This document shows, one piece after another, positions 50,801 to 64,000 of a DNA stretch of 64,000 nucleotides (its first letter is position 1; each line of letters opens with the position of its first letter). This DNA comes from Aphelocoma coerulescens. Its lineage: Eukaryota; Chordata; Aves; Passeriformes; Corvidae. The stretch is taken from NCBI RefSeq assembly GCF_041296385.1, contig NC_091020.1:25787001-25851000 (forward strand). Direction: 5' to 3'. The notes below the pieces were generated by a model that had not been told where the DNA came from, ran no database searches, and saw only the letters and a list, made by a program, of their open reading frames with translations. Both the position numbers and the translations under genes were made by a program.

Positions 50801-53800
50801 AGAATAACTTTCTGCTGATTCTTTTGTATTGTCTTACATATTTAAAACTACATGGGGCAAAGCAATAAACTTCTACCACATCTTCCAGGTAATGAACGGG
50901 AGAGATCAAAAGCACTTCCCACCGAAGAGGTTTTATTACTACCTTGTCACTACTGCTGTAGGTCAGAGACCTTTTATGACCTGAGGCAACTCTCTTTGTG
51001 CTCAGGACTTGTCCCATTGTGTTTTAATCCCCCATATAAGTCTCTCTGTGGCCTCTGTAATGGATTTTTTTGTTTTATTTTTCACTCTTCCTCTTCATAC
51101 TAACACGAGGATTGCAAAGGTGTACTGTCTGTAATATCTATAAGAAAGCAATAGGTCCAGAACCCAGAACAAATGACTTTTGTTTCTTATCTTTTCATTG
51201 TTTCTTTCCTTTTTCATATAGAAAAGGTTGTTGTACAGAATAGATGACGAAGATACAGCAATGTGTCTGGCTTGGTCCATGCACAAAATTCAGGGCTATT
51301 GTGTATACAAATCCCAGCTTTTGTGGTAGGAATATTTAGACTGTAAATGAAGAATAAAAATAATTTAAAATCTGGGGGCTAATGAATGTACATCAGTACT
51401 GAGGATTTAGTTTGATGCTTCTGGAGGACATCTGCCTTACAGTCTGTTAATGAGTGAGGAGTTATTCCTGCCAGTGAGGAAAATATTGGTGCTACTTTCC
51501 ACAGATGGGAAAAGTGACTATTAATGTGGGCATTCATTAAGGCTACTCCCACAAGAATATACTAATCTGTTTTATTGTCCAGAGCATAACCCAGCATGGG
51601 TTTTCAGGTGACTCTTTTGAGAAATTTCTATCTTTCTTTTCACAAAGGAAAGAGTATAGAATGTAGATTTTAGGAGCAACCTAAGACAAGATTTCTTTTG
51701 CTGGCTCAGTTCCTAGATTTCCAGGATGACAATTGACAGGATGTATCAAGAAGTTAACTTTAATTAAAGAAAGCAAACAGGCAGAAACTGTTATCAGGCA
51801 TGGGTGAACAATATGGTGCTCTCCCCCAAAGAATTTTGAGAAAACTTAAAAGGGTAATTTTGCTAATGTTTACAAGGAAAAGTTGGAAACTCAAAACTTT
51901 AACTTAGTTTTTAAACAATAACAGGTGTAACAATACACCTAGAAATGTTTTAGGTTACAAAAAATAACACAACAAAATTTAAAAGTTTGTTTAAATGTAA
52001 ATTCTTGCATGGCCCATACCTTCTCATGATTATTAATTTTAAAGTACTAAAATGGATTTTGTGTTTCAAAAAAGAACTTCAAATCTTTCTAACAGGAAGA
52101 CTGCACAGCTTTTTCCTTTTTGACTTTGTTAGAACTTGAAGACAAAGCAAGGGCAGAGGAGGTCCCTAAAGTTAGGATAACTCTACTATGTGGCTAAATC
52201 TGTTTATTCGTTGGTACATCTCACAGGACTTGTGTAAATTCATTCTAAATAGAAGAAGACTGTAAACAATGAGTGTTAGTCATATAATGTGCCAGTGTGT
52301 GTATTACTTGTTCCTCTACTTGCTGATTCGTTACAAGATAATAGACTATTATTGCTACCAGCTGCTAATTAGCTGCTAATTAATAGGTTGATAGTCTCTG
52401 AAGCCGGGAGGGACCATTAGCTCATACAGTATGACCACAGAAGTTTTAACACATCTCACCCATGCTATCAGAACTTGTGACAGGCTGTTACAGCCAATCC
52501 TTGGCAGCAGCAACCACACTGCTGAAGTCATCTAGAAATGGAAAACCTCTTGGTGCTTTTACAGTTATTCCAGTATTTTACCACCATCAATGATAAATAT
52601 TTAGACCTTGATTCTCACTGAATGTGTATGCAGCTATTAGCTGTTCTCCACCAGGACAAAGAGCTTTTTATTATCTGGTATTTTCTTCTGACAAAATTGT
52701 TCACTTATTGTAAACAAGGTGCCTCTCCATCATACATTTCACAAACTAAATAGACTGTTCCCACTGACTGTCTGCACACAGGATTTCTCAATCTCTGGAA
52801 TTATTTCCTACACTCTCTTCACAATTTTATTAACTTTTCAAAAAAGCAGCGAGGCTAGAACATCTGGGAGGTTCTACCAGGTGCAGGATTGAAAACAATC
52901 TTTATGCATCCATCACACAAAAATGTCATCTAGATATTGTCTTTAATTTGTTAGAGGTGATGAGGCAGTTTACCACACTGCTATATGCTTCACCACCCCC
53001 ATCATTCAATATATAAAGCAATATCTTCATTTAGAAGGGATTTTTTTTGAAACACAAAGGAAGGTGATACATCCTGCTCTGGAAATGGCTTGAGTTTTTC
53101 GTAAAAACATGCAGATAATCATTCCTCTGTCATGTCCCAAACAATGGGACTGTCTTCAGTTTCAGTGTGTGACTAAGAGGTGATGGAAGAGGCGGAACAA
53201 TTTCCCTGGAAGCAGACTGGCATAAGCAGAGCAGGGCAACCCTGGCTCACCCCATTCTTGCTTAAAGGCACTTGATTTGGCACTCTGATTCCTTAAGCCA
53301 CCATTGTATCTTCCAGCAAAGGTCACATTTTCATTTTCTGTGACACTAACAAGGTGATCCAAGGTGATTTCCTTTTCTTACTTCATGGTCTCTTTACTTC
53401 TCACTCCACCCCCTCCTGGCTCTGGTTTATTTTATTTGTTTATGTGTAACTTATGGAATATTTTTGGGTTCACATATGGCAAGTTATACATTATTACATA
53501 CTTGATTGCATGTAGACTCGTGTGATCATAAGAAAGGAAGCAGAAAAGTAAATTGGTTCACAGCTTCTTTTCTACCACTGTTACCATTCTCAGTGTCCTA
53601 ATATCATGTGGAGAGGGGTGACACCAAAGGTACTTTATTTTGTGTGTGTTACTCTAATGAGACAGACATGACAATATCACTGCTTGGGTGAACTAAAACA
53701 CAGTTTTAAAGCTGGGAATCCAGTGACAGAGTACACAACCAGGTACAAAAAAAAAAGTTACATTCAGCAACACATGACAGACAGGCTCTTAAAGTTTTGG

Positions 53801-55071
53801 TGGGCTGTTCTCCTAAACCACCTGCACACTGAATGTTCCAAAGAATCCATAGATATTTTCAACTTTGTTTGTTAAGAAAATTTCATCACAAAATAAATTA
53901 ACTGGCAAGGCTAAACCACTGAATGTTTTATTGTAGTCCTTTCATAGTTTCTCAGCTCCCCATTTAGATTTTCCTCAGCCATGGAGTAACATACTCCTTT
54001 TTCTTCAGGAAATAGAATGAAATGTTATCAGTAATTTAATAAATCCCATAATATCCTCCTTTAAGAAGAAATATATATTCTGGAACACACACATACACAG
54101 GGTTAGCTTATCAATATGCTTCTGTGCAGACTGGTTTGGTTTCTTCAGCCTGGCATTACTGTATAATTATACTTATCAGTCACCTGTTTTCTGGACCAGT
54201 CTTGTGAGATGAAGTTCCTATAATTAAAAGATATCTGTGAATTCTGGGAATAAAAAGTCTTTAAAACAGATTCATGCTGAGTAAACGGCTGTGCAGTAAC
54301 TACCATGGTGTGGTCACCTCAGCTGAGAGTTTGAAAGCTTCCAGTGCTATGGGTTCAGATCACTGGAGCTCAGCAGCTGGTTTCCCCACATGGGTTGGCC
54401 TCAGCTATCTGTTTCCATTCTTTGGAACAGAAACAATTAATATGGTGCTGCAGACATTACTGGGGATAGCAAAACATAAAACATTAACTGCATCATGTGC
54501 AGTCATTACTGGTATAAAGAGCTAAGAACATTTCCCAGTTCACTGGCTATTTTATTGAGCCATAAGATGCATCTTTTGTCCCAGTTTTTGACAGGAAATC
54601 CCCGTGTCCCTATTTCATGAAACACGGTGGTGCAGTGATTCACTGGCTTCATGCCAGGACCAAATAGAAAAGCCAGAAATTCTGTTTAAATCTTTTGTAC
54701 CCAGCTAAATTCTCAATATAGTAAAAAAGTACTACTTGCTGGTCCATGGGGACCTAAGAACAGTCCTGAGGATGCGTGGTACATAATTTAAAGAAAGTCC
54801 TAAGTGATGGGAATTGCCCTGTATACCTGCATTGTCTGATCAAGACCCACATCCAACTGAAGGAGAGGGCATGGGTGAAGTAGGGACAATGGAGTCTATT
54901 ATTTACTGATGTTCCCTCTTTAAACTATTTTTTGAACAGTTCCTCTAAAATATTGTTCCTGAATATTGTGTAAAATTTTTTTTCTGTGATAAAATATCCA
55001 TTGTTGGAGCACAGCCACCCAATAGCTCTCAGCACAAACCCCCACCACGTATGTATATATGCATATAAATG

Positions 55072-55074
<3 letters not shown>

Positions 55075-55103
<29 letters not shown>
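55075..55103. repeat. (AT)n microsatellite
   Basis: There are about fourteen uninterrupted AT units, preceded by degenerate ATGTATATATGCATATAAAT. It is likely polymorphic in length and able to form a cruciform. Confidence 0.9.
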
Positions 55104-55106
<3 letters not shown>

Positions 55107-58100
55107 AATTTATTCTCTCCTATGTGTAGGAAATAAATTCAGACACAGGAGAAGGATGCTAAATTGTTTTTATTGCATTTCTTTTAAATATAGAGTATGC
55201 CAGTTCAGGTCTCAGAGGCATTAACTGAAAGAGCCCAAAAGCAACATAAACAAATTCAAGCACAAATAAAAACAAATTCAGCACTCAGAAACAACTCCAC
55301 AGTAACCCGACTTCGATTTCCAAGTCACAGTTGTGCCCAGAGAACCTAATATTTGAAAATTAATTTTTAGGCTCCTTATATTTCCCTTTTTCTGTGTATA
55401 ACATCTCAGGAATGTTTTTTTTTTTTGACAGTCAGGATAAGACTTCTATAATTATTTGCTGTTAGATACTACATAGAAAAGAAATACCAAAGGAAAACTT
55501 TGAAACTCTTGAAGGAAATGCAAAAAAGAAAAGAAAACCTACTACAGCTGCAAGGTTCAATAACAATAATTAAGGACCTTATTGCTGATTATATTACAGT
55601 GTTGTAATTGGTTTTTTGTTCTAAATGCTTATGGCATGTACTTTGTCTCTGTAGCACCTCTCACCTCCATGGGGAAACACCAAATCTATTAGTGTAACAC
55701 CAAAAAAAAAGGTAGAAAAAGGTATTATAAGCAAATTTCTCAGATGACCTAAAAAAGGCTCATTATTTCCCAGCAAAGTCAATAACAACTTCACACACTC
55801 TACCAGGAAGGTCCCAAAATTATTATGACTAATATCAGAACATCAGGTCCTTTAAATCTCTGAAAAAATCTGGTCTTTCTGTAGGACTTGCTGGCCTGGC
55901 TTTGAAAGAAAATCATTACCAGCCTTTTCAAAAAGGTGGCTTTCTACTGTAGCCTGCAACGGTCTTATGTTGGCTCCAAAAGGCATCTCCTGGCACTTGC
56001 TCTGCTGCTCAGATTGTCATTTTCTGGAGTAGATTAGTCAGCAAATTGTGTGCTGATTCATTTATAACAGCATTCAAAAGAGATGAACCAAACCTCGACA
56101 GAGGAAACAGAGAGACATATACATTAGTGGGAATGTGGGAAAAATGTACTATGTGTTTTTCAATAGTAAATTAAAACTGGACAAACCTGATACCTTCCTG
56201 TTATTTTTAATTAGAGAATGGGCTTGGGGGTTTGTTTATTTGTTTTTTTAGATAGAAATGGGAGAGAGGCTAAGAGAAAAAAACCCTAAATGGCAACTCT
56301 TTTGTGTTGCCCTTGACAACCTGGGCACAAAGTCCTGCCATATCTGATGCCAGCAGCATTTGGTTCTGATGCAGACAGTGAGAAATGCAAAGTCAGGGCA
56401 GAAATATGTTCATTTTCTGCCTAGGACTGAACATGTGCAGGTTTTCCATGCCTGTTCTCCTGGTGCGGGAAGAGTTGTAACAACCTACAGGGAAAGGAAA
56501 GGAAGAGATGGAAAGTGTTTCTATGGACATTTATTACATGACATGCTGGATTTATCGTGCACAGTCCAGTGGAGACATATTGCAGAGATGCTGTCTTGCT
56601 GATTTAAAAAGGAATGGCAGAAAAGAGATTCAAATCAGCCACTGATTAATCCGATGGTTACGTTAGGAGACTGGGATATGAGAGAGCCAAGTTTAGTTAC
56701 TGTCTTGGCATCCAGTTAATTTTATGGTCTTAGACAATGAAGGAATTGCTCTGTGACGTTCCTCATCTATGAAATGGGGCTAGAAGTATTTCCTGACTTA
56801 GTAGTCGTTGTTGTGGGGAAGAACACATTAAAATTTGCAATATGTTCAGCTCCTGTTTAAAAGGGTCTATGTGAGCATCATTCTTCTGGAAGCTGCCACG
56901 GGATTTAATGGAAACTGATAATTTCCAGTGAAAAGTTTAGTGCTTATTAAATTTATCTAAACATTTAATGGGCTGTGTATGGTTTGATTCTAGCTGCTAT
57001 ATCTGGGAAACTCGGTTCATTATATTATTTGATTTCTAAGTTTTTTGCTACCTGCAACTTCAGGTTTTATATTGTTTAAACACCCTTCACCTTCTAGTGC
57101 TCCAGAAAAATAGCTTTAGTGCTAAGGAAATACATCCTATCCATGCAGGAGAGGAATCCTTCTTGCCCAGTTTGGGCTGTTAGTGCTGAAGGACACAGCT
57201 GTTCAAAGTGTGCAGTTGCAAGGCTGAAATTGTGCCTTTCCCACTGCCATAGGTGGTGTCTCCCACACTCATCATTAAACTCAGTTTAACAGATGTGTGC
57301 TCACATGAAAGGTGGGAATCTGTCAACTCAGCACTCTCCTGGATTTATTTCTAAAAAAATAACTCTTGTTAAAAGGCCACGAAAAGTAAGTGGAATTGGG
57401 ACAGAATGAGAAGAGGGCAAGGAGAGAAAAATATCCCTTTTTCATTTAAAATGTACTCTTTGGGGAAAATGTCACTTACTGCAGATAAAAATGCAGTGTG
57501 TTGCTGAGCAGGTGTAAGTAATTTTGTGTAATTACTACAAATGGGTTTTCCATGTATGTGAACCAGCTGGGATTACTGAATGGTGAAAACATGTAGGAAG
57601 AAGGTAGATTTGAAGAAGGCGGAAAAAAAATGCTTTTAATAGCTGATTACAGCGAGTACTCTGGGGTAACAGAGACATTGAAAATGATCTCAGGCAGTTT
57701 TATAAAAAGAAGTTATTTCAGCAAGATGTTTGGAATAGCCTTTAGGAGGCACATGAAAAAAACAGTAACACCTGCAATGGTTTTGTAAATCTCTTAGCAT
57801 AAGAAATCCACTAAAGCCAGGAGAGGCATCGCAAGTCCCATGATCACCAATGTTTCCAAGAAGCTGGCTGGCTGTTATTAGGATAGACTAGTTAGGCTGC
57901 ATCAGAAGTCAGCTTTCTGATATTAAATGACTAGTGACAAAATTTAGTGGGGAAATAAAGAGAAAAACTTATCTGCAGTAATTTCTTTTTGTGGAACTGA
58001 ACTAGAGACATGGCAAAGAATCTTAAGAGTTCTTGCAGACTTCTATGATTCAGCAGTGGAGGAAAACTCTAAAGAAGGCCATAAGAAAGGGAATCAGGGC

Positions 58101-61100
58101 TGTTTGCACTCATACCAACTAGGGCAAATATTATTCATATGCATCAGCTTTTGGGTGGTCCATCAGAACTTGACAGACTGAAACCATACCATGATCCAAA
58201 TTACCAAGCAGGAGCCTGGTAACATTCATTCCTAGAAGTTAGGCAGTTCTGACCTTCTGCTACAGAGGATGGCAACTATACACCCTGTGGCAGTCATCCT
58301 GCTCTCTTTGGCTTTCTCCTCCAGAGTTTTATGTTTGACTGTCAACCCCTTAGTGCTGCTGAAGCACTGAGCAAACAGCCTCTGCCTTGACAAAAAAAGG
58401 TGAGCACCCCCCCGATGCATGGGCTGATTGAGTCTTTGACACTTGTCTGGTTTAGTACCTTACTCTGTCCAAGCTGAGACGCCCATCAGCTCCTCCTGTG
58501 TATGGAAGGCCTTGGGAGCAAAAGGCTCACCCTGTTTGCCTGACATTTTGACATGCAGAAGGAGAGATATATGATTCTAAAAGGTCAAGGACAAAAGCAT
58601 GTTGCTACAGGTAGGTAGATATTATTTCCTCTGTGTGATGCAGTGCTGTCAGCAGCACTAAAGATATGTGCTGAGGAAAGGGGTATCTATGTTATAATCT
58701 ATCTTATCTCAGCTAAGACAGGTGATGCATTGTTCTTCGAGCAGCAGCACAGTGGGACCCATCCTTCATGCACTATAGAAACTGAGAATTATTTCAGTGG
58801 TTTACAGCACCTCGTAGAAAGTCAAGATTTGGTGGGGAAAACAGGAATTGGCCTGAAAAATAGATTGGTTTTATAAGAGGGGGGAGAAAATTTATAAATA
58901 TGACAGATGTGCTGGGCATGGTTATGCCACTGTGTTTTAGAAAGCCACTGGTTCTCAGCTAGAAGCTGAATTTCCCCTTCACTTGAAGCACAATCTCTGA
59001 TCATGTGTGCATTTCCATCTCCTCACGCTGCAGAGTAATCCAGGGTGGATTACAGCAGCTGTTTCCCTCCTTGTTGCTGTGCACAAGCAGCCACATGCAC
59101 ACTGGCAGCTTCTCATAGCCTCCTGCAAAAGCAGCGATACTGAAACTGTGGCATTACCACAGCACAAGGTTCCTTGAGTTTGCTCTCTGGATACACACTG
59201 AGCCTTGTTCAGAAGGACCCCAAACACTCTGAAAATTTTATCATGGGCATAATGAGATCTCGGAGCAGAAGATTTGAGTATAGACCTGCATCTGCATTTC
59301 AGTTATGCTAGATGTGCTCTTTTATTCCTTTCTTTTTAATGCCAAGACCACCAGCAATGTGACAGGATTGAAAAGAAGGCTTTGGAGTACTCTGAAAAGC
59401 AGCTTTCACTCGGATGGATGTCTTGACCTATGAATAGGCATGCAGTGTTGCTATGTCAGGTTCAGAGGACCTGAGGAAGGAAGGATCTCACAGTGCATAG
59501 ACACAGCAGAGGAAACAATGGAGCGGTGGGTAGTACTTGAACTTGGACTGTCAGAAGGCAAGGGTTAACTCTCCTTCAGTTTCCTGTACAGCCATAATGC
59601 CATACACAAACATGTCTCAGGGAAGCAGCTGCCTCCACTGAGCTCACTTTTTCCCTTTTAAGCAGGAAGTCTCCTAAACCATTAAGTTGTGAATTGAACT
59701 GCATTGCTTCTGCTGCCCAAGATGCTGTCCTTGACCTTGGCTGGAAGGACAAATTGTCCTATGGATCTTTAAAGTAGCCATAGGGTGGGTCTTATGCTCA
59801 CCATCTATGGTAGTGTGGATCCTCCACAGGCTTCCTTAGCATCCAAAGAAGTGCCAGACCCACTCCTCTTCCCGTGCCTGACTCCCACAGCTTCCCCTCT
59901 CCCACATTCCAGGGCTGCCAAGCAACCTCCTGTGAGAGGAGTGAGCAAGAGCTGTCAAGTTTATTATTTTTTGTCTTAAAGTACCAACGTCTCCCATGTA
60001 ACTGAAAATTTCTAAGAGAGGATTAATGGTTGGTTAAATATCACAATTAGGCCTCATCTCCCTGCCTCTCCCCATTCCCTTATTTGGTGTCCTGCAAAAC
60101 TTCAGAGGGCCCATGAAAGGGTTGCACCTGAATACATGAAATGAAATAAAGTTTGAAGCCCGCCTTATTTTTCACATTTGCCGCTGGTTTAGAAGTGAGT
60201 GGACCAGCAGGGTCTCCCACACTGTTGAATTTAGAATCTGGAACACTGCAGGAAATTGAAGCCACTGGGGGTCGTATTCACTAAAGGCAGTTAAATGATA
60301 TGTATTTAAAACCAATAAAAGATGTAGGTACAGCTACAATATATCTGTCATAGTGATTGGCATGCCTAGTCTATGCTAACTGGGGTTCTTCTGAACTGAC
60401 CTTAAGAGGTGACAGAAATAACTGCAGAGCAGGGAAGAGGTGGCAGTGACATCTGAAGTCACTTAGCATGAAGTAGTCTGTGAGTAATGAACAAATATGT
60501 TCACTAGCACGTTTATGGACCAACATCTCAAGTGTCATTTACTGCTACCTTATGGGAGCACAGTCTTTGCTTACTGGTTATATTCAAACAACTGCTAGGT
60601 AGTAATGGAAATGCAGGCTTGTGATTCACAGGCTTCATGAATTTGCACCAAGATTGCATTCTCTGTTCATTACTTGTCCTTTTTTGGCTTCTTTGGAAAA
60701 AAGAAAAGGAAGTTGGTCATGGAAAAGAAGCAAAGGTTTTGGGGCTAAAACCACACCAGTGATAATTATGGGAAACAAATAAATACCAAGTGAGATCATT
60801 ACTTATCCCCAGGTAAATGGGGGAGTGGGAAGGAGGAGGTTTTAAATATTCACAAACCTGGGAGAAAAGAGCTTGACTTTTTAGTTTGTTTTCTCCTTTT
60901 TAATCAGATTTACTGTCTGTGCATCATAATGAGACGGTGGTGCACTTTTTTTGAGGTGGAACATATACTTCTTACAGTAAGGAACAGTCATTACCAAAAT
61001 TCTTCCTCACAAGTAGCCCTCCTTATCTTTTTCACTATCTGTGCAGGGATTTATATAATTTTTAATCTAAACATGCAAGAAGTTCTGGTAATGATAGAGC

Positions 61101-63785
61101 AGGTGTACCTTGGGAGGATTAAATTATGGGAGTCAATAAACAATTATGAGGTAGCAGCTGGATGATTGAAATAATGTTAGCAGTACTTATAGTTACAGAA
61201 AATAATGATTTTTCTACTCCATGTGGAGGTCTTTTAATGTCCAGAACATAAACTTACAGATTCAACTGGTTTTTGGGTTTGAAACTTCATAAATAAGACC
61301 AATCTTGTGTTTATGTGACCCTGGTGCTGTCAGGCTCTGGTAAGGTCTAGTCTTTACAGTGTTGAAAGTCCATAGTGTGAGAGTAGGGGACAAAGATGAT
61401 CCTCATGGCAGAAGATGGAATAATTTACATTTATTTCAGCAACACTTCCATGATGCCATCATGACTCTTAAAGAAGAAGAATTTCCCACTGAAGTCTAAG
61501 AAAGTTTGGTTCTGAACAGTTGTGTCTTCTCCCATCAAATATTAGTGTGTTAATCCCTTATACATCAACATGTGTTTATGAAAAAGGTGGAAGGAACAGT
61601 CCCACTATTGGACATGGTAAGGACCTGAACTCTTCAGAATGTCAGAATTCAATAGAATAATATTTCAGAAGTGGCTGGCACCATCTCAGCCCTTTTTTGG
61701 CAGGGTGCATTTGTTTTTTCCGCTTGTGGTTACCTGATCTCATTGTCTGGTACCAGTATCTTTAGTGAAGGCATGAACAAGCTTTGGGGAAAGCTCTTAA
61801 AAACAGACAGCACAGAAATCACTCTGAATGTCAGAAACACCAGTGACAGTGAGAGGGAGCCCTGGGCACCATGGTACTTTGAGAGAAGCAACAAGACCAT
61901 TAACAAATATAGCTGAAATTTTTTAAGAAGGGTGGTACTGACAGCAATTTCAGCATATTCATGCAGGATTACAATAAAAAAATAGTATTTTTCTTAGGAG
62001 GTTCAGATGAAAAATAATCTGTAATATACAGTGCTACATAATTTAGAATGCTAATGAAAAAAGAGTCTAAAACTGATGATTGAATCTTGTACTTAAGCCA
62101 CAGGAGAAATGAGCTCCCTCAGCTCTTTCCTTTTTGCAACCTCTGGAGTATCTTTCTGTCATCCAGAATATGAGAACAGATTCTTCAAAGTGTAAATCTG
62201 GGTGTGCAGTGCCAGTGTATGAATTAAAATTGACTGAACGATAGAGGTGATTTAGCAAGCAGTTGATCATCTTTGCTCTTCTGAGCTTGCTCTTGACAAA
62301 ATAGACCAAAACCAGGAAAAAAAAGTGTAAAAGCAGCTAGAAATGAGGATGCTCTTCTGACAAGATATACTTGGTTCTACAGATTTCTTCCCCAAATGTC
62401 AACGAAGGCAATGTCGATATTTTGCAGTGTTGATAGGCAAATCACCACTGCAGACAGACCATAATGGTATTAAACTGTTTCCCAAGACACTTGTCTGTGT
62501 CCCTCTAAACAAGGTAAAAATCCTAACCATGGTGCCACACCAACATGCTTCTTTATGTACAAAAAGCACTGGGGCATTTTAACTTCCTTCAGGATGCATC
62601 TTACACCAAAACCTCCTGTCAGATTGAAGCTTGACAGCCTTGACTTCTCAGTTGCTTTCAGTCACTTCTAAAAAGCTGATGAATGAAATGTGTTGAATTT
62701 GGTGGTCCCTCCGCAAAGTCTTCTTCTGACTGTATATGAAAGTGGAGAGTGGATGTACAGCATACTGACCTGTTGATGACTCCAGCTGGAAAAGATCTCT
62801 CTGGGGCTGTTATATGGTCCATTTCTCAATTCTCTCTAGTACTTTATTAAATAAAACCTGTGGTGGAAAAAAAAATCTCTTCCAAAATGTTATTTTCCCT
62901 CTAAAAATCTCTGCCTCGAACAGAGAAGTGTCCTTTTAGATATGAATCTTTGGCAAGGGTTTTATTATCTCAGAGGACATACTTTGGGCATCAGGACCTT
63001 GCCTAACAAGACAGGATTGATTTGTTATCATCTGGAGATGGAAGCACTGCAGATAGTTGCCATACAAACTCATCACCAAGATTGCTTTCTGGAGCCAAAA
63101 GGTCTTTGATTTTGTATGTTGGCATAAAGTCTGGATTTAGGATGCGTTCAAAGAGAAGTCTGATCCCATGGGGGTTGGTTATAGCACCACTTCTATGTGA
63201 TGTGGAGACAGGACACCCTTTGGATCACCGACTGTGCCAAAGACAGCAGACCTCACCCCGTCAGGTTAAAGCCCGATGGCTTGCTGTAATCAGCAAGAAC
63301 TCCAATAAAAACTAGGACAATTCTCAAGTTCATGGACAAGCCAACACTCCCTGATCAATAAGAATGGATAAGGAGGCCTCAGCCCTAGTACAGATGACAA
63401 GTGATCTTGCTGATCAGTCACATTACTCCTGTTCTGGAGTAGCTTTTATGAAGTTAGATGCCCACTAGCACATTACAATGTGTGAGAGATGTAAAAGGGC
63501 TCTCTGCAGAGTGAAAAAACAAATACTGCTGAGCCACAGACTGACTTTGAAGGTTAATTGGACACTTAGTTTTAGCTGCTGTCACAATAGATCAGTCATG
63601 TCACACTGTAATCAAAGCTAACACCATCCAGCAGGCTTGTTAACTATTCTAACATAGGAGGCAATTGTTTCGGTAATAATGGCAAAGGTAAGGAATATTC
63701 CTTTGTGTGTTGCAGACATTTATAGCAGCAGCACCACCTGTCCTCTGGAATTATGAGCTGTTCTGTTTGTGAAGGAATGATCTGA

Positions 63786-63810
63786 TTTTTTTGTTTGTTT
63801 GTTTATTTGC
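63786..63810. repeat. (TTTG)n-like tract
   Basis: This is a T run followed by three TTTG units, then TTTATTTGCTTG. It is a simple low-complexity tract. Confidence 0.65.
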
Positions 63811-64000
63811 TTGTAAAACACATAGAAGTCTGGCTGAATTGAAGCAATTAGTGGTAAAAGGTCAAAAATAAAGAACTGCTTGGTCCAGAGGATGTCAATA
63901 AGAAGACTTATGAATAAAACCATAGCCTGCAAAAGACTGTGGCTGTATTTTTATATTGAAATATATTGTATTCAAGTATATTAAAAGATAAGCCTAACAA

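Larger units (their letters stand above)
46531..64000. other. Non-coding host DNA, right part of window
   Basis: No gene, RNA gene or clear transposon is recognised. It contains a T-rich run (47777-47801), a duplicated AGCTGCTAATT near 52361-52382, an (AT)n microsatellite (55075-55103), a T12 run near 55417-55428 and a TTTG repeat (63786-63810). Open frames such as 47693-48088 minus, 50691-51017 minus and 63022-63315 plus lack family motifs. One short splice-site-bounded segment at 50503-50535 is noted as a weak exon candidate. Confidence 0.55.

Overview
The window looks like non-coding DNA from a bird nuclear genome, most likely a songbird. The background is AT-rich and CpG-poor, with long stretches lacking any convincing exon and only a few old CR1 LINE fragments. 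One CR1 fragment keeps the bird-type 3' end running into ATTCTAT-like repeats. No tRNA, rRNA, CRISPR array, operon or bacterial-type gene is visible. The host assignment is an inference from repeat content; no host gene identifies the species.

The main content is a young endogenous retrovirus on the minus strand at 39759-45561 (5803 bp). Its two 443-bp LTRs look identical by eye, start with TG and end with CA, and are flanked by a perfect 6-bp target duplication (GAAGAG). In transcriptional order (decreasing coordinates) it has: the 5' LTR; a lysine-tRNA-type primer-binding site; a CpG-rich leader of about 490 nt packed with CGCG hairpin units; an intact gag with a PTAP late motif, a major homology region and two CCHC zinc knuckles; a G GGA AAC slippery heptamer in the gag frame; an intact dUTPase-protease frame; a reverse transcriptase fragment with YMDD; a short out-of-frame integrase C-terminal-like remnant; an AT-rich CTTAA-repetitive segment where env would be; a polypurine tract; and the 3' LTR. 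RNase H, most of integrase and env are missing. The gene order, the dUTPase in the pro frame, the lysine-type primer site and the 6-bp duplication point to a betaretrovirus-like (ERVK, class II) element. It can probably still make Gag and Gag-Pro but cannot replicate alone.

Elsewhere, 1-39752 holds a 531-bp plus-strand solo LTR at 16403-16933 (TG...CA, 6-bp duplication GTGCAC), an internally deleted CR1 3' end near 15695-15925, a possible CR1 scrap near 6375-6460, and simple or A-rich repeats. To the right of the provirus, an antisense CR1 reverse-transcriptase fragment lies at about 46235-46530, followed by more apparently non-coding DNA to 64000 with simple repeats, including an (AT)n tract at 55075-55103. 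Most open frames outside the provirus are short, overlap on both strands and resemble no protein family I know; I treat them as chance.
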